Part shown: one piece after another, positions 17,335-29,690 of the stretch | Numbering within the stretch: the stretch's first letter is position 1 | Layout: every line of letters begins with the position of its first letter | Assembly: GCF_000429485.1 (NCBI RefSeq) | Contig: NZ_KE386909.1 | Location: 1-64,000, forward strand | Source of the DNA: Aliagarivorans marinus DSM 23064 | GTDB lineage: Bacteria > Pseudomonadota > Gammaproteobacteria > Enterobacterales > Celerinatantimonadaceae | DNA: 64,000 nt | Direction of reading: 5' to 3' | Position numbers and translations under genes: made by a program | The notes under the pieces: generated by a model | Told to the model about the DNA's origin: nothing | What the model saw: only the letters and a program-made list of their open reading frames with translations | The model's database searches: none

Positions 17335-20058
17335 CTAGGCGAGGGCGCGGATACTGGCGATCTCATCGAGTAGCTCTAGTAGCTCCGGCTCCACCGACTG
17401 TGGCTCGGAGCCTGCTAATAGCTGCGCTTCAATGGTGGCGCATAACCCTTGCAGGCGGCTGCACCCGGTGTAGGCAGTACCACCGTGGAAGCGGTGGATA
17501 TGTTTTTGCAGCTCGGTTTTATCCAGCTTGTCGTCTAGCGCCAGCTGCACCTGTTGCTCTATCTCCTCAAAGCCTTGCATCAGCATCTCTAACATCTCCA
17601 GCGCCAGTTGGGCGTTGTTGTTAGAGCGCTGCAATGCAGTACTCCAAGAAAAGCTGGGGTGCTCTACATCGATATAGCTTTGTAGCGAGACCACCTCGGC
17701 GGCCCAGCGACTGATACATTGCTCCAGCGCCGGCTCATCTATTGGCTTGGCCAGGTAGTCGCTAAAACCTTGCTTGATTAGGTTCTCACGCTCGCTACCC
17801 ATGGCGTGGGCGGTCACCGCGATTATCGGAGTGTCTTGATTCTGGCTCTGCTTGCGGATCTCTTGGGTGGCGGCAATGCCATCGAGCAGCGGCATCTGGA
17901 TGTCCATAAAGATCAGGTCATAGCGCTGGCGACGCGCTGCTTGCACCGCTTGCTCGCCATTGGTGCACTGGTCGATATGCATCACCTGATCTTTCAGTAT
18001 GGCGGTGATCAGCTTGAGGTTAGCCTGGTTATCATCCACCGCCAGCACACTTAAGGGAAGCTTATCGCGGGTTTGGGTCTCTTCCGGTAGCACCGCTGGC
18101 ATCTCACTATCTGGGCCATGGCCGGACAGGGCCTGCGCCAGTTTATGATGATTCAGTGGCTTGCTCAGACAGCGCTTGGCGCCGGCTTGCAGGATGCTTT
18201 GGTGGATCTCCGGATCGCTACTATTTATAAGCGCGATAACCTGCTCACAGCTGGCCTTGCTTTGCTCAATACTGGCAAACAGTGGTTCGAGCTCCTGCCA
18301 GTCGCTATGGCCAAGCACGATGGCGGAGTAGTCCTGCTCAAGTTTGTCACTAAACGCCTGATCATCGCTGGCAACATCCATGGTCAGTGGCCAGGTTGCC
18401 ACCATCGCTTCACAGGCGCGGCGACTATGGGCGTGGGGCTCGAATAACAGCAGGCTTTGGCCATCTAGCGGCGCTCGGTCGATGCCATCGCCCATGATCA
18501 CCTCAGACACCTCAATTTCGATATTGAAGATAAAGCTGCTGCCTTTATCGGGCTCTGATTCTAGCGAGATATTGCCGCCCATCTGCTGAACCAGCTTCTG
18601 GGTAATCACCAGACCCAGGCCGGTACCACCGTACTCACGGCTAATGCTGGTATCGGCTTGCTTAAAGGCTTGGAACAGCTGTTTCTGCTGGTCTTTGCTG
18701 ATGCCGATGCCGGTATCGGTGACGGTCACCTGCAAGTTCAACTGCTGGCCATGGCGATTGGCCAGGGCGATGTCCACCAGAATCTGCCCCTTGGTGGTGA
18801 ACTTGATTGCGTTACCCAGCAGGTTGGTCAGTACTTGCTGGATGCGTAGTGGGTCGCCGCGCAGGCCGTTGGGGATCAGTGGGTCGACCACCATGTTCAG
18901 CTCGAGGTTCTTCTCTTGCGCGCTCGGGCCGAGCAGGGTCACCACATCGTTGAGGGTGTCGCGGAAGTTAAACTCGATACGCTCCAAGCGCAGCTTTCCA
19001 GCCTCTAATTTAGAGAAGTCGAGAATATCGTTAATGATGGCCAGCAGGTTGTTGGCTGATTTCTCGATGGTGTTGAGGTAGTCCGCTTGATTGGCTTGCA
19101 GTGGTGTTTTAAGCAGCTGGCGGGCGAAGCCAATTACCCCGTTAAGCGGGGTTCGTAGCTCGTGACTCATATTGGCCAAGAACTCAGACTTGGCCTTGGC
19201 GGCTTGCTGGGCTTCGCGCTTGGCAATGTCCAGCTCGATGTTTTGGATCTCAATCTGCTCGAGGGTTTCGCGCAAGTCACTGGTGGCCTGATCGATGCTT
19301 TGGTGCATCTCTTCGTGGTACTCGGCCAGCGATTTGGCCATGGAGTTAATGCCGTGTTTTAGCAGCCCCAGCTCACCGGTAAACTTGCCATCGACTCGCG
19401 CATCGAGGCGGCCCTGGCGGATCTTATCGACGATATTCACCATGTCGGTGATCGGCGCGGTCACATGTTTGGTTAGCTGGAAGGCGAACAGCACACTGAT
19501 GAGTACCCCAAATAGCACCATAAACAGCGCCACCGTGGTATCGCGAAACTGCAGCAGCAGCGCGCGGTCTTTGTTGTATTGCAGCGACACATAGCCGAGT
19601 AGCTCTGGGGTGCCGTTACTGAATGCGGCAAAACTGCCTTCCGCTTCCGCCCAGATCGGGGCGCGCAGAATAATCCGGTTGGGGTAGATCTCTACTTGTG
19701 TGGCATCGGGCAAGGGCAGGGCCGGGTCGCTTTGCAGCAACCGCATATTGCGGTGGTAGTTACTGGTGACAAACAGCTGGTTCTGCTTATCGTAGACCGC
19801 GATGCTCTTAATCAGCGGTGACATCTTTTGATGCATTACGCTGATAAGCCCCTTGACCTGCTCTCGGTTGTGGCGGCTTAGGCCCACCTCCGCTGCAATC
19901 GCCAAGGGCTCGATAACGTTGACACCCTGTTCGATAACAAAGTTATCCAGCTGCTGGTTTCGGTTAAAGGTGAAGTAGCTCGCCAACAGAATACCGATAA
20001 ACAGGGTGGGGAGAATGGTTAGAATGTAGACGCGCGCTCGCAGTCCGTATTTGGTCAT
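17335..20058 (-). CDS. barA: hybrid sensor histidine kinase BarA
   Basis: A 907-residue tripartite kinase, about the length of E. coli BarA. Order: membrane helix (10-30), periplasmic sensor, second helix (about 175-197), HAMP, coiled coil, HisKA with SHELRTPLNG (phosphoacceptor His near 299), HATPase with GTGLGL, a degenerate first receiver, a receiver with VDDNQAN and phospho-acceptor Asp in FMDIQMP, and a C-terminal Hpt domain with HRFHGGTAYTG. It relays phosphate to the UvrY/GacA regulator, which drives CsrB-type small RNAs. The position divergent from rlmD-relA is the conserved gammaproteobacterial order. The start lies only 94 bp from the rlmD start, so the promoters overlap. Confidence 0.95.
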   Translation of the reverse strand: MTKYGLRARVYILTILPTLFIGILLASYFTFNRNQQLDNFVIEQGVNVIEPLAIAAEVGLSRHNREQVKGLISVMHQKMSPLIKSIAVYDKQNQLFVTSNYHRNMRLLQSDPALPLPDATQVEIYPNRIILRAPIWAEAEGSFAAFSNGTPELLGYVSLQYNKDRALLLQFRDTTVALFMVLFGVLISVLFAFQLTKHVTAPITDMVNIVDKIRQGRLDARVDGKFTGELGLLKHGINSMAKSLAEYHEEMHQSIDQATSDLRETLEQIEIQNIELDIAKREAQQAAKAKSEFLANMSHELRTPLNGVIGFARQLLKTPLQANQADYLNTIEKSANNLLAIINDILDFSKLEAGKLRLERIEFNFRDTLNDVVTLLGPSAQEKNLELNMVVDPLIPNGLRGDPLRIQQVLTNLLGNAIKFTTKGQILVDIALANRHGQQLNLQVTVTDTGIGISKDQQKQLFQAFKQADTSISREYGGTGLGLVITQKLVQQMGGNISLESEPDKGSSFIFNIEIEVSEVIMGDGIDRAPLDGQSLLLFEPHAHSRRACEAMVATWPLTMDVASDDQAFSDKLEQDYSAIVLGHSDWQELEPLFASIEQSKASCEQVIALINSSDPEIHQSILQAGAKRCLSKPLNHHKLAQALSGHGPDSEMPAVLPEETQTRDKLPLSVLAVDDNQANLKLITAILKDQVMHIDQCTNGEQAVQAARRQRYDLIFMDIQMPLLDGIAATQEIRKQSQNQDTPIIAVTAHAMGSERENLIKQGFSDYLAKPIDEPALEQCISRWAAEVVSLQSYIDVEHPSFSWSTALQRSNNNAQLALEMLEMLMQGFEEIEQQVQLALDDKLDKTELQKHIHRFHGGTAYTGCSRLQGLCATIEAQLLAGSEPQSVEPELLELLDEIASIRALA

Positions 20059-20152
20059 GGGCAGATCTTTATGGGAAAATGTGGCTACTCCAGTCGCTTA
20101 TCATGACATAAGCCCCCAAACTTTTGTATTCAGCAATAGCATTATCAAGACC

Positions 20153-21475
20153 ATGGCTCAGATCTTTAAAGCACCACGGCTCAAAAAACAGCCGAAAATT
20201 CAGAAAAACCTCAAGGTCGAGAGTCTCGACCATCACCTTAATGGCGTGGTAAAGAGTCAGGGCAAGACCTGGTTTGTGGCCGATGCGCTGCCTGGCGAGC
20301 TTATCGATGTTCAGGCCGCAACCACCAAAGACAGCAAGGCGCGCTTGCTTAAGCGACATACTGACAGCGAGCAGCGTGTTGCGCCGCATTGCCAATATTA
20401 CGCTCGTTGTGGTGGCTGTAGTGCCCAGCATTTGTCGAGTGACGATCAGCGCGAGTACAAGAAACAGGCGGTGGCGAACTTGCTGTCGCGTTTCTCGGGC
20501 TACCAAGAGCTGCCGGAGATTGAGGTGCTAGCTGGAGAGGACTGGCACTATCGCCGGGTAACGCGCATGAGCACTTGGTATCAGGATGGCTGGCAGCTGG
20601 GTTTTCGCCAAAAGGCCAGCAAGCAGCTGATCTGCGTCGATGCCTGCCCGGTACTGAGCCAGCCCTTGTCGGTGTTAATTCAGCCACTAGCGAAGTTGTT
20701 AAGTGGCCTGTCACGTAGCGCCAAACTCGGCCATGTCGAGCTGATTGATGCACAACCTAAGGCCTGCGTGGTGGTGCGCGTCAGCGGCAAGTTAGCGCCG
20801 CAGGAGCTTGAGCTGTTTGAGGCCTTCGCATCGAAGCACGGCATATTGATGCAGCTGAAAACTGACCAGCAGGTGCAGCATTTTGGCGGCGCAGAAGGCG
20901 AGCCTGCCCGCTTGTTTTATCCCTTGGGCGACGAGCAAAAGGTCTACTTTGAGCCGGGCAGCTTTATTCAGGTCAATGAGGCGATGAACCAGCGTCTGGT
21001 TGAGCGGGCGCTGGAGCATTTAGCGGTTGAAGCTGAGCATCGGGTGTTGGATCTATACTCCGGGGTAGGCAACTTCACCCTGCCGCTGGCACAGCGCTGC
21101 AGCGAGGTGGTAGCGGTGGAAGGCGTCGCGGCAATGAGCGAGCAGATCAAAGCCAATGCCAAGGCCAATGGCTTGGACAACATTCAAGCCTTTACTGGCG
21201 ATTTGGAGCTGGAAGAGACCGCCAAAGCGTGGCAAAAACAGCGGTTTGACCGAATCTTGCTCGATCCGGCCCGCGCTGGGGCAAAACAAGCGATAGAGCG
21301 TATTGCGAAGATGGCTACCTCCACCGTAGTATATGTTTCTTGTAATCCGGCGACGCTGGCTCGCGATGCTGCTGTGCTCAAAGCGCACAACTACAGGTTG
21401 AGTAAACTCACCTTGGTGGACATGTTCCCCCACACCGAGCACATCGAAACCATCGCTGCATTTAGTCTCAAATAG
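20153..21475 (+). CDS. rlmD: 23S rRNA (uracil(1939)-C(5))-methyltransferase RlmD
   Basis: A 440-residue SAM-dependent methyltransferase that makes m5U1939 in 23S rRNA. An N-terminal TRAM domain (residues 15-75) is followed by the cysteine cluster CQYYARCGGC plus a later CPV, which binds an iron-sulfur cluster. The SAM site is LDLYSGVGNFTLPLA (near 300) and the catalytic cysteine lies in VSCNPATLARD (near 395). ATG 20153 gives the expected length; the longer frame from 20051 would overlap barA. relA follows after 30 bp. Confidence 0.95.
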   Translation: MAQIFKAPRLKKQPKIQKNLKVESLDHHLNGVVKSQGKTWFVADALPGELIDVQAATTKDSKARLLKRHTDSEQRVAPHCQYYARCGGCSAQHLSSDDQREYKKQAVANLLSRFSGYQELPEIEVLAGEDWHYRRVTRMSTWYQDGWQLGFRQKASKQLICVDACPVLSQPLSVLIQPLAKLLSGLSRSAKLGHVELIDAQPKACVVVRVSGKLAPQELELFEAFASKHGILMQLKTDQQVQHFGGAEGEPARLFYPLGDEQKVYFEPGSFIQVNEAMNQRLVERALEHLAVEAEHRVLDLYSGVGNFTLPLAQRCSEVVAVEGVAAMSEQIKANAKANGLDNIQAFTGDLELEETAKAWQKQRFDRILLDPARAGAKQAIERIAKMATSTVVYVSCNPATLARDAAVLKAHNYRLSKLTLVDMFPHTEHIETIAAFSLK

Positions 21476-21505
21476 CGCGCCATAAAGTAATAAGGAAGTG
21501 ACCGC

Positions 21506-23725
21506 ATGGTTTCTGTTCGAGAAACGCACATCAACAAAGATCTTCAGTTCGATGAAGGCCAATGGCTGGCTAACCTCGAGCTGAAAGCGGCTGAACAGGA
21601 GCAACTGCTGGCCGACTGCCAGTTGCTACGCGAGCAAAAAATCGAACCCGCTTTAGTGCAAGCCTGCCTCGACAAAGGCAAGGAGATGGTCGAGATCCTA
21701 CTCACCTTGAATATGGATCTTCCCACCTTACAAGCGGCGCTGGTGTTTCCGTTTATTGAACACGGCGGCCTGACGGCCAAGCAGTTTGAATCGCACTTTT
21801 CCGAAGAGGTGCTGCAGCTACAAAACTATGTTTCGCAGATGGATGCGATGAAGCTGCTGCGCTCGGCCGACAGTAACAACCTCTCCAATCTACAAATCGA
21901 TAATGTTCGCCGCATGTTGCTCGCCATGGTGGGCGATGTGCGAGCGATTGTGATTAAGCTGGCCGAGCGTATCTGCCACTTGCGCGAGATGCGCCTCGAG
22001 GACGAAGAGCTTAAGGTGTTGGCGGCCAAAGAGAGCCAAGACATCTACGCGCCACTGGCTAACCGTTTGGGGATTGGGCAGCTGAAATGGGAGCTGGAAG
22101 ATTTCACCTTCCGCTACCTGCACCCAGATAAGTACAAAGAGATTGCCAAGCAGCTCGATGAGAAGCGTATCGACCGTGAACGCTATATCGAAGAGTTTGT
22201 CTCAGGCCTGCGTAGCGAGATCGGCAAGGCCCAAATCAACGCCGAGGTTTATGGCCGGCCCAAGCATATCTACAGCATCTACCGCAAGATGCAGAAGAAG
22301 AGCCTGGACTTTGGCAAGCTCTATGATGTGCGCGCGGTGAGGATTGTCACCGAGCGTATCCAAGATTGTTATGCGTTGCTTGGGATTGTGCACACCAACT
22401 ACCACCATATCCCCAGCGAGTTCGATGACTACGTGGCCAACCCCAAACCCAATGGCTACCAGAGTATCCATACCGTGGTGTTAGGGCCGCAGGGTAAGTC
22501 GGTGGAAATCCAGATCCGTACCAAGCAGATGCACGAAGAGTCGGAGCTGGGTGTGGCGGCGCACTGGAAATACAAAGAAGGCGGTAGCGGTGGGCGTGGC
22601 GATTACGAAGAGAAGATCGCTTGGCTACGTAAGCTGCTGGCCTGGCAAGACGACATCGCAGAGAACGGCGCCATGCTCGACGAGTTGCGCTCGCAGGTGT
22701 TCGACGACCGGGTCTATGTGTTCACGCCCAAAGGCGAGGTGGTGGACTTGCCCTCTGGCTCGACCCCGCTGGATTTTGCCTACTACGTGCACAGCCAGGT
22801 AGGGCATCGCTGTATCGGGGCTAAAGTGGGCGGGCGGATTGTGCCGTTCACCTATGAGCTGCACACTGGCGAGCAGGTGGAGATCATCACTCAAAAAGAG
22901 CCCAACCCTAGTCGGGATTGGCTCAACCCGCATCTTGGCTATATCAAATCGTCGCGAGCACGCAGCAAGATTGTCACCTGGTTCAAAAAACAAGACCGCG
23001 ACAAGAACATTGTGGCCGGTAAAGACCTGCTGGAAACCGAGTTGGGCCGCCACGGCTTCAAGCTGGCCGATGCCGAGCAGTGCCTGCCGCGCTTTAACGT
23101 ACAGACCATTGATGACCTGATGGCGGCCGTGGGGGCGGGCGATGTACGCCTAAACCAGCTCATTCATCAGCTGCAGGCCAAGTTTAATAAGCCCACCGCC
23201 GAGGAAGAAGATCGTCAAGCGCTGGAGACCATCTCCAAGAAGACCGAGCAGGTCCAGCCTAAGACCAAGAAGGCCAAAGACTCCATCGTGGTGGATGGCA
23301 TCGGCAACCTGATGACCCATATCGCCCGCTGCTGTCAGCCGATCCCCGGCGATACCATTAAGGGCTTTATCACTCAGGGGCGCGGTATCTCGGTGCACAG
23401 CATCGATTGTCCTCAGCTCGAAGAGCTTAAGCGGCGTAACCCTGAGCGGGTGATTGATGCGGTGTGGGGCGAGAATTATTCCGGTGGCTACAGCCTTACC
23501 ATTCGGGTGCGCGCTAACGACCGTAGCGGCTTGCTGCGCGATATCACCACTGTGTTGGCCAACGACAAGGTCAATGTGCTGGGCATGAACACCCACTCGG
23601 ATGTGAAGACCCAAACCGCGACCATTGATATGGAGGTGGAGGTCTACAATCTGGAGACGCTCTCGAGAGTGCTCAGCAAGCTCGGTCAAGTAAACAACAT
23701 TATAGAAGCCCGCCGCCTGCGCTAG
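21506..23725 (+). CDS. relA: GTP pyrophosphokinase RelA
   Basis: A 739-residue (p)ppGpp synthetase that binds stalled ribosomes during amino-acid starvation. The N-terminal pseudo-hydrolase lacks the catalytic HD pair (the region reads FPFIEHGG), as expected for RelA rather than SpoT. The synthetase follows (YDVRAVRI, then PNGYQSIHT near residues 318-326), then TGS, the zinc-finger domain with HIARCCQPIPGD, and a C-terminal ACT domain. AAGGAAG precedes the ATG. It lies between rlmD and mazG, the conserved order. The spacer to mazG holds tandem repeats. Confidence 0.97.
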   Translation: MVSVRETHINKDLQFDEGQWLANLELKAAEQEQLLADCQLLREQKIEPALVQACLDKGKEMVEILLTLNMDLPTLQAALVFPFIEHGGLTAKQFESHFSEEVLQLQNYVSQMDAMKLLRSADSNNLSNLQIDNVRRMLLAMVGDVRAIVIKLAERICHLREMRLEDEELKVLAAKESQDIYAPLANRLGIGQLKWELEDFTFRYLHPDKYKEIAKQLDEKRIDRERYIEEFVSGLRSEIGKAQINAEVYGRPKHIYSIYRKMQKKSLDFGKLYDVRAVRIVTERIQDCYALLGIVHTNYHHIPSEFDDYVANPKPNGYQSIHTVVLGPQGKSVEIQIRTKQMHEESELGVAAHWKYKEGGSGGRGDYEEKIAWLRKLLAWQDDIAENGAMLDELRSQVFDDRVYVFTPKGEVVDLPSGSTPLDFAYYVHSQVGHRCIGAKVGGRIVPFTYELHTGEQVEIITQKEPNPSRDWLNPHLGYIKSSRARSKIVTWFKKQDRDKNIVAGKDLLETELGRHGFKLADAEQCLPRFNVQTIDDLMAAVGAGDVRLNQLIHQLQAKFNKPTAEEEDRQALETISKKTEQVQPKTKKAKDSIVVDGIGNLMTHIARCCQPIPGDTIKGFITQGRGISVHSIDCPQLEELKRRNPERVIDAVWGENYSGGYSLTIRVRANDRSGLLRDITTVLANDKVNVLGMNTHSDVKTQTATIDMEVEVYNLETLSRVLSKLGQVNNIIEARRLR

Positions 23726-23734
23726 TGCGTAGGC

Positions 23735-23798
23735 TGTTCGGGACAACACTTGTTCGGGCCAACACTTGCTCGGGCTAACACTTGCTCGAGCCAACAAA
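23735..23798 (+). repeat. four tandem 16-bp repeats between relA and mazG
   Basis: Four units of exactly 16 bp follow head to tail: TGTTCGGGACAACACT, TGTTCGGGCCAACACT, TGCTCGGGCTAACACT and TGCTCGAGCCAACAAA. They fill almost the whole 92-bp spacer and end 19 bp before the mazG start. Slippage during replication is the simplest origin; copy number probably varies between strains. Confidence 0.85.
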
Positions 23799-23817
23799 GG
23801 TAAAACAAGAGACTCAC

Positions 23818-24627
23818 ATGGAATCACGGCCTTATACCATCGATACCCTGATCGAGATTATGGCGCGCCTGCGCGACCCAGAAGGCGGTTGCCCCTGGGA
23901 TCTAAAGCAGAGCTGGCAATCCATCATCCCCCATACCTTGGAAGAAGCCTATGAGGTGGCCGATGCTATTCACCAAGCAGTAGATAGTCAGGACTTCTCC
24001 GAGGTAAAGCTCGAGCTGGGCGATCTGCTGTTTCAGGTGATCTTCTACAGCCAGTTTGCCAAAGAGCAGGGCGACTTTGAGTTTGCCGATGTGGTCGATG
24101 GTGTGTGTGAGAAGCTGATTCGTCGCCACCCCCATGTGTTTGCTGATATCGACTTCGCCGACGAGGCCGCCATCAAGGCCAACTGGGAAGCAGAAAAATC
24201 CAAAGAGCGCGCCATTAAGTTGCAAGCCAACAGCGTACTGGATGATGTGCCCAAGGCGCTACCGGCGCTCAGTCGCGCGCAAAAGCTGCAAAAACGCTGC
24301 GCCAATGTTGGCTTTGATTGGGGTGATGTCTGGGGCCCCTACCACAAGGTGAAGGAAGAGTGGGCGGAAGTGGGTCAGGCGATGCACCAGCAAGATGGCG
24401 AAGAAATCGCCGAAGAGATCGGTGATTTATTGTTCGCTGTTGTCAATCTGGCAAGACATCAAGGCCTTGATGCAGAAGACTTATTACATCAAGCCAACCG
24501 CAAATTTGAGACCCGCTTTCGCGCCGTGGAACAGTTGGCCAAGGCCGATGGCAAGCGGCTTCAAGACATGTCGCTGGAGGCGATGGATGCGCTCTGGGAA
24601 AAGGTCAAACAACGCCTCAAAACTTGA
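23818..24627 (+). CDS. mazG: nucleoside triphosphate pyrophosphohydrolase MazG
   Basis: A 269-residue enzyme that hydrolyses NTPs and dNTPs to monophosphate and pyrophosphate and can lower ppGpp. Two MazG domains are visible: residues 10-120, with GGCPWDLKQSW and the metal-binding pattern EEAYEV...ELGDLLFQ, and residues 150-260, with a second EE...EEIGDLLFA. ATG 23818 is chosen because the protein then begins MESRPYTIDTL, as in homologues; an earlier frame start lies inside the tandem repeat. It sits between relA and pyrG as in E. coli. Confidence 0.95.
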   Translation: MESRPYTIDTLIEIMARLRDPEGGCPWDLKQSWQSIIPHTLEEAYEVADAIHQAVDSQDFSEVKLELGDLLFQVIFYSQFAKEQGDFEFADVVDGVCEKLIRRHPHVFADIDFADEAAIKANWEAEKSKERAIKLQANSVLDDVPKALPALSRAQKLQKRCANVGFDWGDVWGPYHKVKEEWAEVGQAMHQQDGEEIAEEIGDLLFAVVNLARHQGLDAEDLLHQANRKFETRFRAVEQLAKADGKRLQDMSLEAMDALWEKVKQRLKT

Positions 24628-24727
24628 TTTGCAGCAAAGGTAGGCGCTTACGCTACTGGTAGAGTTGGCCCTGATTGTGGAGCGTCTGGGCCTTTGCTAT
24701 ACTATGCCCCCGTCCTAGTATCACTGA

Positions 24728-26395
<1,668 letters not shown>

Positions 26396-26437
26396 CGAGC
26401 CTGAAATTTTTTAAAGAGTTAGCAATTCATTAAATAG

Positions 26438-27748
<1,311 letters not shown>

Positions 27749-27773
27749 TTGACGCTTTAAGCTCTTAAGCTGT

Positions 27774-27801
27774 AAAAACCTCGCTTCGGCGGGGTTTTTT
27801 T
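27774..27801 (+). terminator. eno terminator, copy 1
   Basis: AAAAACCTCGC pairs with GCGGGGTTTTT around a TTCG tetraloop, followed by a run of T. It lies 26 bp after the eno stop and is a canonical intrinsic terminator. Confidence 0.92.
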
Positions 27802-27910
27802 ATGCCTGTTGCTCTTTTAGGTTACAGCTGGCAGAAAGCACCTCCTTTCTACAAGAGCGGCCTGAAAGAAGTTAAAGGTCAGTAATTGACGCTTTAAGCT
27901 TTTAAGCTGT

Positions 27911-27937
27911 AAAAACCTGGCTTCGGCGGTTTTTTTT
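27911..27937 (+). terminator. eno terminator, copy 2 (degenerate)
   Basis: Same layout as copy 1 with a TTCG loop and T8. The stem has decayed (CCTGGC opposite GCGG), so it should be weaker. Confidence 0.75.
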
Positions 27938-28046
27938 ATGCCTGCTGCTTTTTTGGGTTACAGCTGGCAGAAAGCACCTCCTTTCTACATGAGCGGTCTG
28001 AAAGAAGTTAAAGGTCAGTAATTGACGCTTTAAGCTTTTAAGCTGT

Positions 28047-28074
28047 AAAAACCTCGCTTCGGCGGGGTTTTTTT
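28047..28074 (+). terminator. eno terminator, copy 3
   Basis: The hairpin is identical to that of copy 1 and followed by T7. It is the last barrier before ftsB, so ftsB-ispD and the following genes are presumably transcribed from a promoter inside 28075-28231. Confidence 0.9.
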
Positions 28075-28231
28075 ATGCTTGGGGTTAACGGAAGAATCCT
28101 TGATAGTGGAGGCCTGTGTTTTAACGTGTCGTTCGCCGCTTTATCTATTTTCCAGAATATCCTTTCGAAAACTGGAGCAGACTCTACCTTTATGGGATGA
28201 TCCACAAAAAATATCGCCATGCGGAGATTTC

Positions 28232-28510
28232 ATGCGCCCATTTAAGCTAATTCTGGTTTTGTTACTGCTGTTCTTGCAGTACGAACTCTGGTTTGGCAAG
28301 AATTCACTGAACGACTTTATGGGATTGCGTGAACAAGTGGCCCAGCAGCAAATTGCTAACCAAGGGCTTGGCCAAAGAAACCAAGTGGCCGCTGCCGAGA
28401 TCGATGATTTGCGAAGCGGTCTGGAAGCCGTTGAAGAGCTGGCCCGCCACGAGCTTGGCATGATCAAACCGGGTGAGACCTTCTACCGCCTGGTATCCGA
28501 AGAAAACTAA
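28232..28510 (+). CDS. ftsB: cell division protein FtsB
   Basis: A 92-residue single-pass membrane protein of the divisome, partner of FtsL and FtsQ. The membrane helix is LILVLLLLFLQYELWFG (residues 5-21), followed by a periplasmic coiled coil with the Asn-containing repeats expected (about 28-70) and a conserved ARHELGMIKPGETFY segment. ATG 28232 with GGAG six bases upstream gives the normal size; a longer frame from 28079 begins in the repeat array. It is directly upstream of ispD, the common gammaproteobacterial pairing. Confidence 0.93.
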   Translation: MRPFKLILVLLLLFLQYELWFGKNSLNDFMGLREQVAQQQIANQGLGQRNQVAAAEIDDLRSGLEAVEELARHELGMIKPGETFYRLVSEEN

Positions 28511-28521
28511 ACGAAATCAAC

Positions 28522-29214
28522 ATGAGCGAAGCGATTATCGCGGTGATCCCCGCCGCCGGGATCGGCAGTCGAATGCAAGCCGCTATTCCCAAACAGTACC
28601 TGCCGATGGGCGAGGCTACCTTGCTTGAGCACACCCTGAATGTCTTCCTTTCTCACCCGCGTATCGATGCGGTTGTGGTCGCACTACATCCTGAAGACCA
28701 GCAGTTTCAAGCGTTGCCCTGTGCTAAGCACCCGCGACTACAAGCCGTGGTTGGCGGCGGTGAGCGGGCCGACTCGGTGCTTGCCGCGCTTCAGGTTTGT
28801 AGCAGCGATGCTTGGGTGATGGTGCATGATGCAGCCCGGCCGTGTCTTACTCGCCATGACTTAAACAGTCTTATCAGCCATTGTGAAGCACACAATGAGG
28901 GGGCGATCTTGGCCTCGCCGGCTAAAGACACCATGAAGCGTGAGTGCGATGGACATATCGACCATACGGTGGAGCGCCAGCAGCTATGGCATGCCATGAC
29001 TCCGCAAATGTTTCGTTGCGGACCTCTCACAGATGCCTTGCAGCAAGCCCTGCAACAAGATATCGCGGTAACCGACGAGGCCTCTGCGATGGAGGCTGCG
29101 GGCCTGCCAGTCGCCTTGGTGGAGGGGCGCAGCGATAACCTTAAAGTCACCCGCCCGGAAGACTTGCCATTAGCTCAATGGCTGATTCAACAGATTAAAC
29201 AGGAGCAAGCATGA
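28522..29214 (+). CDS. ispD: 2-C-methyl-D-erythritol 4-phosphate cytidylyltransferase
   Basis: A 230-residue enzyme of the MEP isoprenoid pathway that joins CTP to methylerythritol 4-phosphate. The nucleotide site is [20 protein letters not shown] (residues 8-27). Further motifs are [10 protein letters not shown] and VHDAARPCL, and [11 protein letters not shown] near the C-terminus. The stop overlaps the ispF start by 4 bp (ATGA), so the two are translationally coupled. Confidence 0.97.
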   Translation: MSEAIIAVIPAAGIGSRMQAAIPKQYLPMGEATLLEHTLNVFLSHPRIDAVVVALHPEDQQFQALPCAKHPRLQAVVGGGERADSVLAALQVCSSDAWVMVHDAARPCLTRHDLNSLISHCEAHNEGAILASPAKDTMKRECDGHIDHTVERQQLWHAMTPQMFRCGPLTDALQQALQQDIAVTDEASAMEAAGLPVALVEGRSDNLKVTRPEDLPLAQWLIQQIKQEQA

Positions 29215-29690
29215 TTCGTATTGGTCATGGTTTTGATGTACACAAATTTGGTGGCGAAGGGCCGCTGATGATTGGCGGCGTTGCGATCCCCTATGAGCGG
29301 GGCTTTATCGCCCATAGCGATGGTGATGTAGCGATCCACGCCCTGTGCGATGCCTTGCTCGGCGCTGCCGCGCTGGGGGATATTGGCAAGCACTTTCCTG
29401 ACACTGACCAAGCCTATGCCGGTATCGATAGCCGTATCTTGCTGCGCCGGGTAGTAAGCGAGCTCAAAGAGCGCCGCTACGCCATCAACAATATCGACCT
29501 GACCATCGTCGCTCAGGCACCTAAGATGGCGCCGCACATTGATGCTATGCGCGCTTGTCTGGCAGATGACCTTCAATTAGCCATCGACGCGGTGAACGTT
29601 AAGGCAACCACCACCGAAAAGCTTGGCTTTACCGGCCGCAAAGAAGGGATCGCCGCCCATGCGGTGTGTCTGGTGACCAAACATGACTGA
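29211..29690 (+). CDS. ispF: 2-C-methyl-D-erythritol 2,4-cyclodiphosphate synthase
   Basis: A 159-residue enzyme that cyclises CDP-methylerythritol 2-phosphate in the MEP pathway. The zinc ligands are visible in GHGFDVHKF (Asp8, His10) and in [20 protein letters not shown] (His42). The C-terminal [17 protein letters not shown] is the CDP-binding signature. It overlaps ispD by 4 bp and truD by 8 bp. Confidence 0.97.
   Translation: MIRIGHGFDVHKFGGEGPLMIGGVAIPYERGFIAHSDGDVAIHALCDALLGAAALGDIGKHFPDTDQAYAGIDSRILLRRVVSELKERRYAINNIDLTIVAQAPKMAPHIDAMRACLADDLQLAIDAVNVKATTTEKLGFTGRKEGIAAHAVCLVTKHD

Noticed and set aside
20051-20152. Upstream extension of rlmD
   Set aside because: Would overlap the divergent barA start and adds sequence unlike RlmD; ATG 20153 gives the usual N-terminus.
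23735-23798. Tandem repeats considered as a CRISPR array
   Set aside because: Units are 16 bp with no spacers, no cas genes occur in the window.
23150-23827. 225-residue minus-strand open frame
   Set aside because: Antisense to relA; relA has complete family motifs in this interval.
27838-27851. ACCTCCTTTCT in the eno repeat looks like the 3' end of 16S rRNA
   Set aside because: Only about ten bases match and the flanking sequence is derived from the eno gene end; no rRNA fragment is present.
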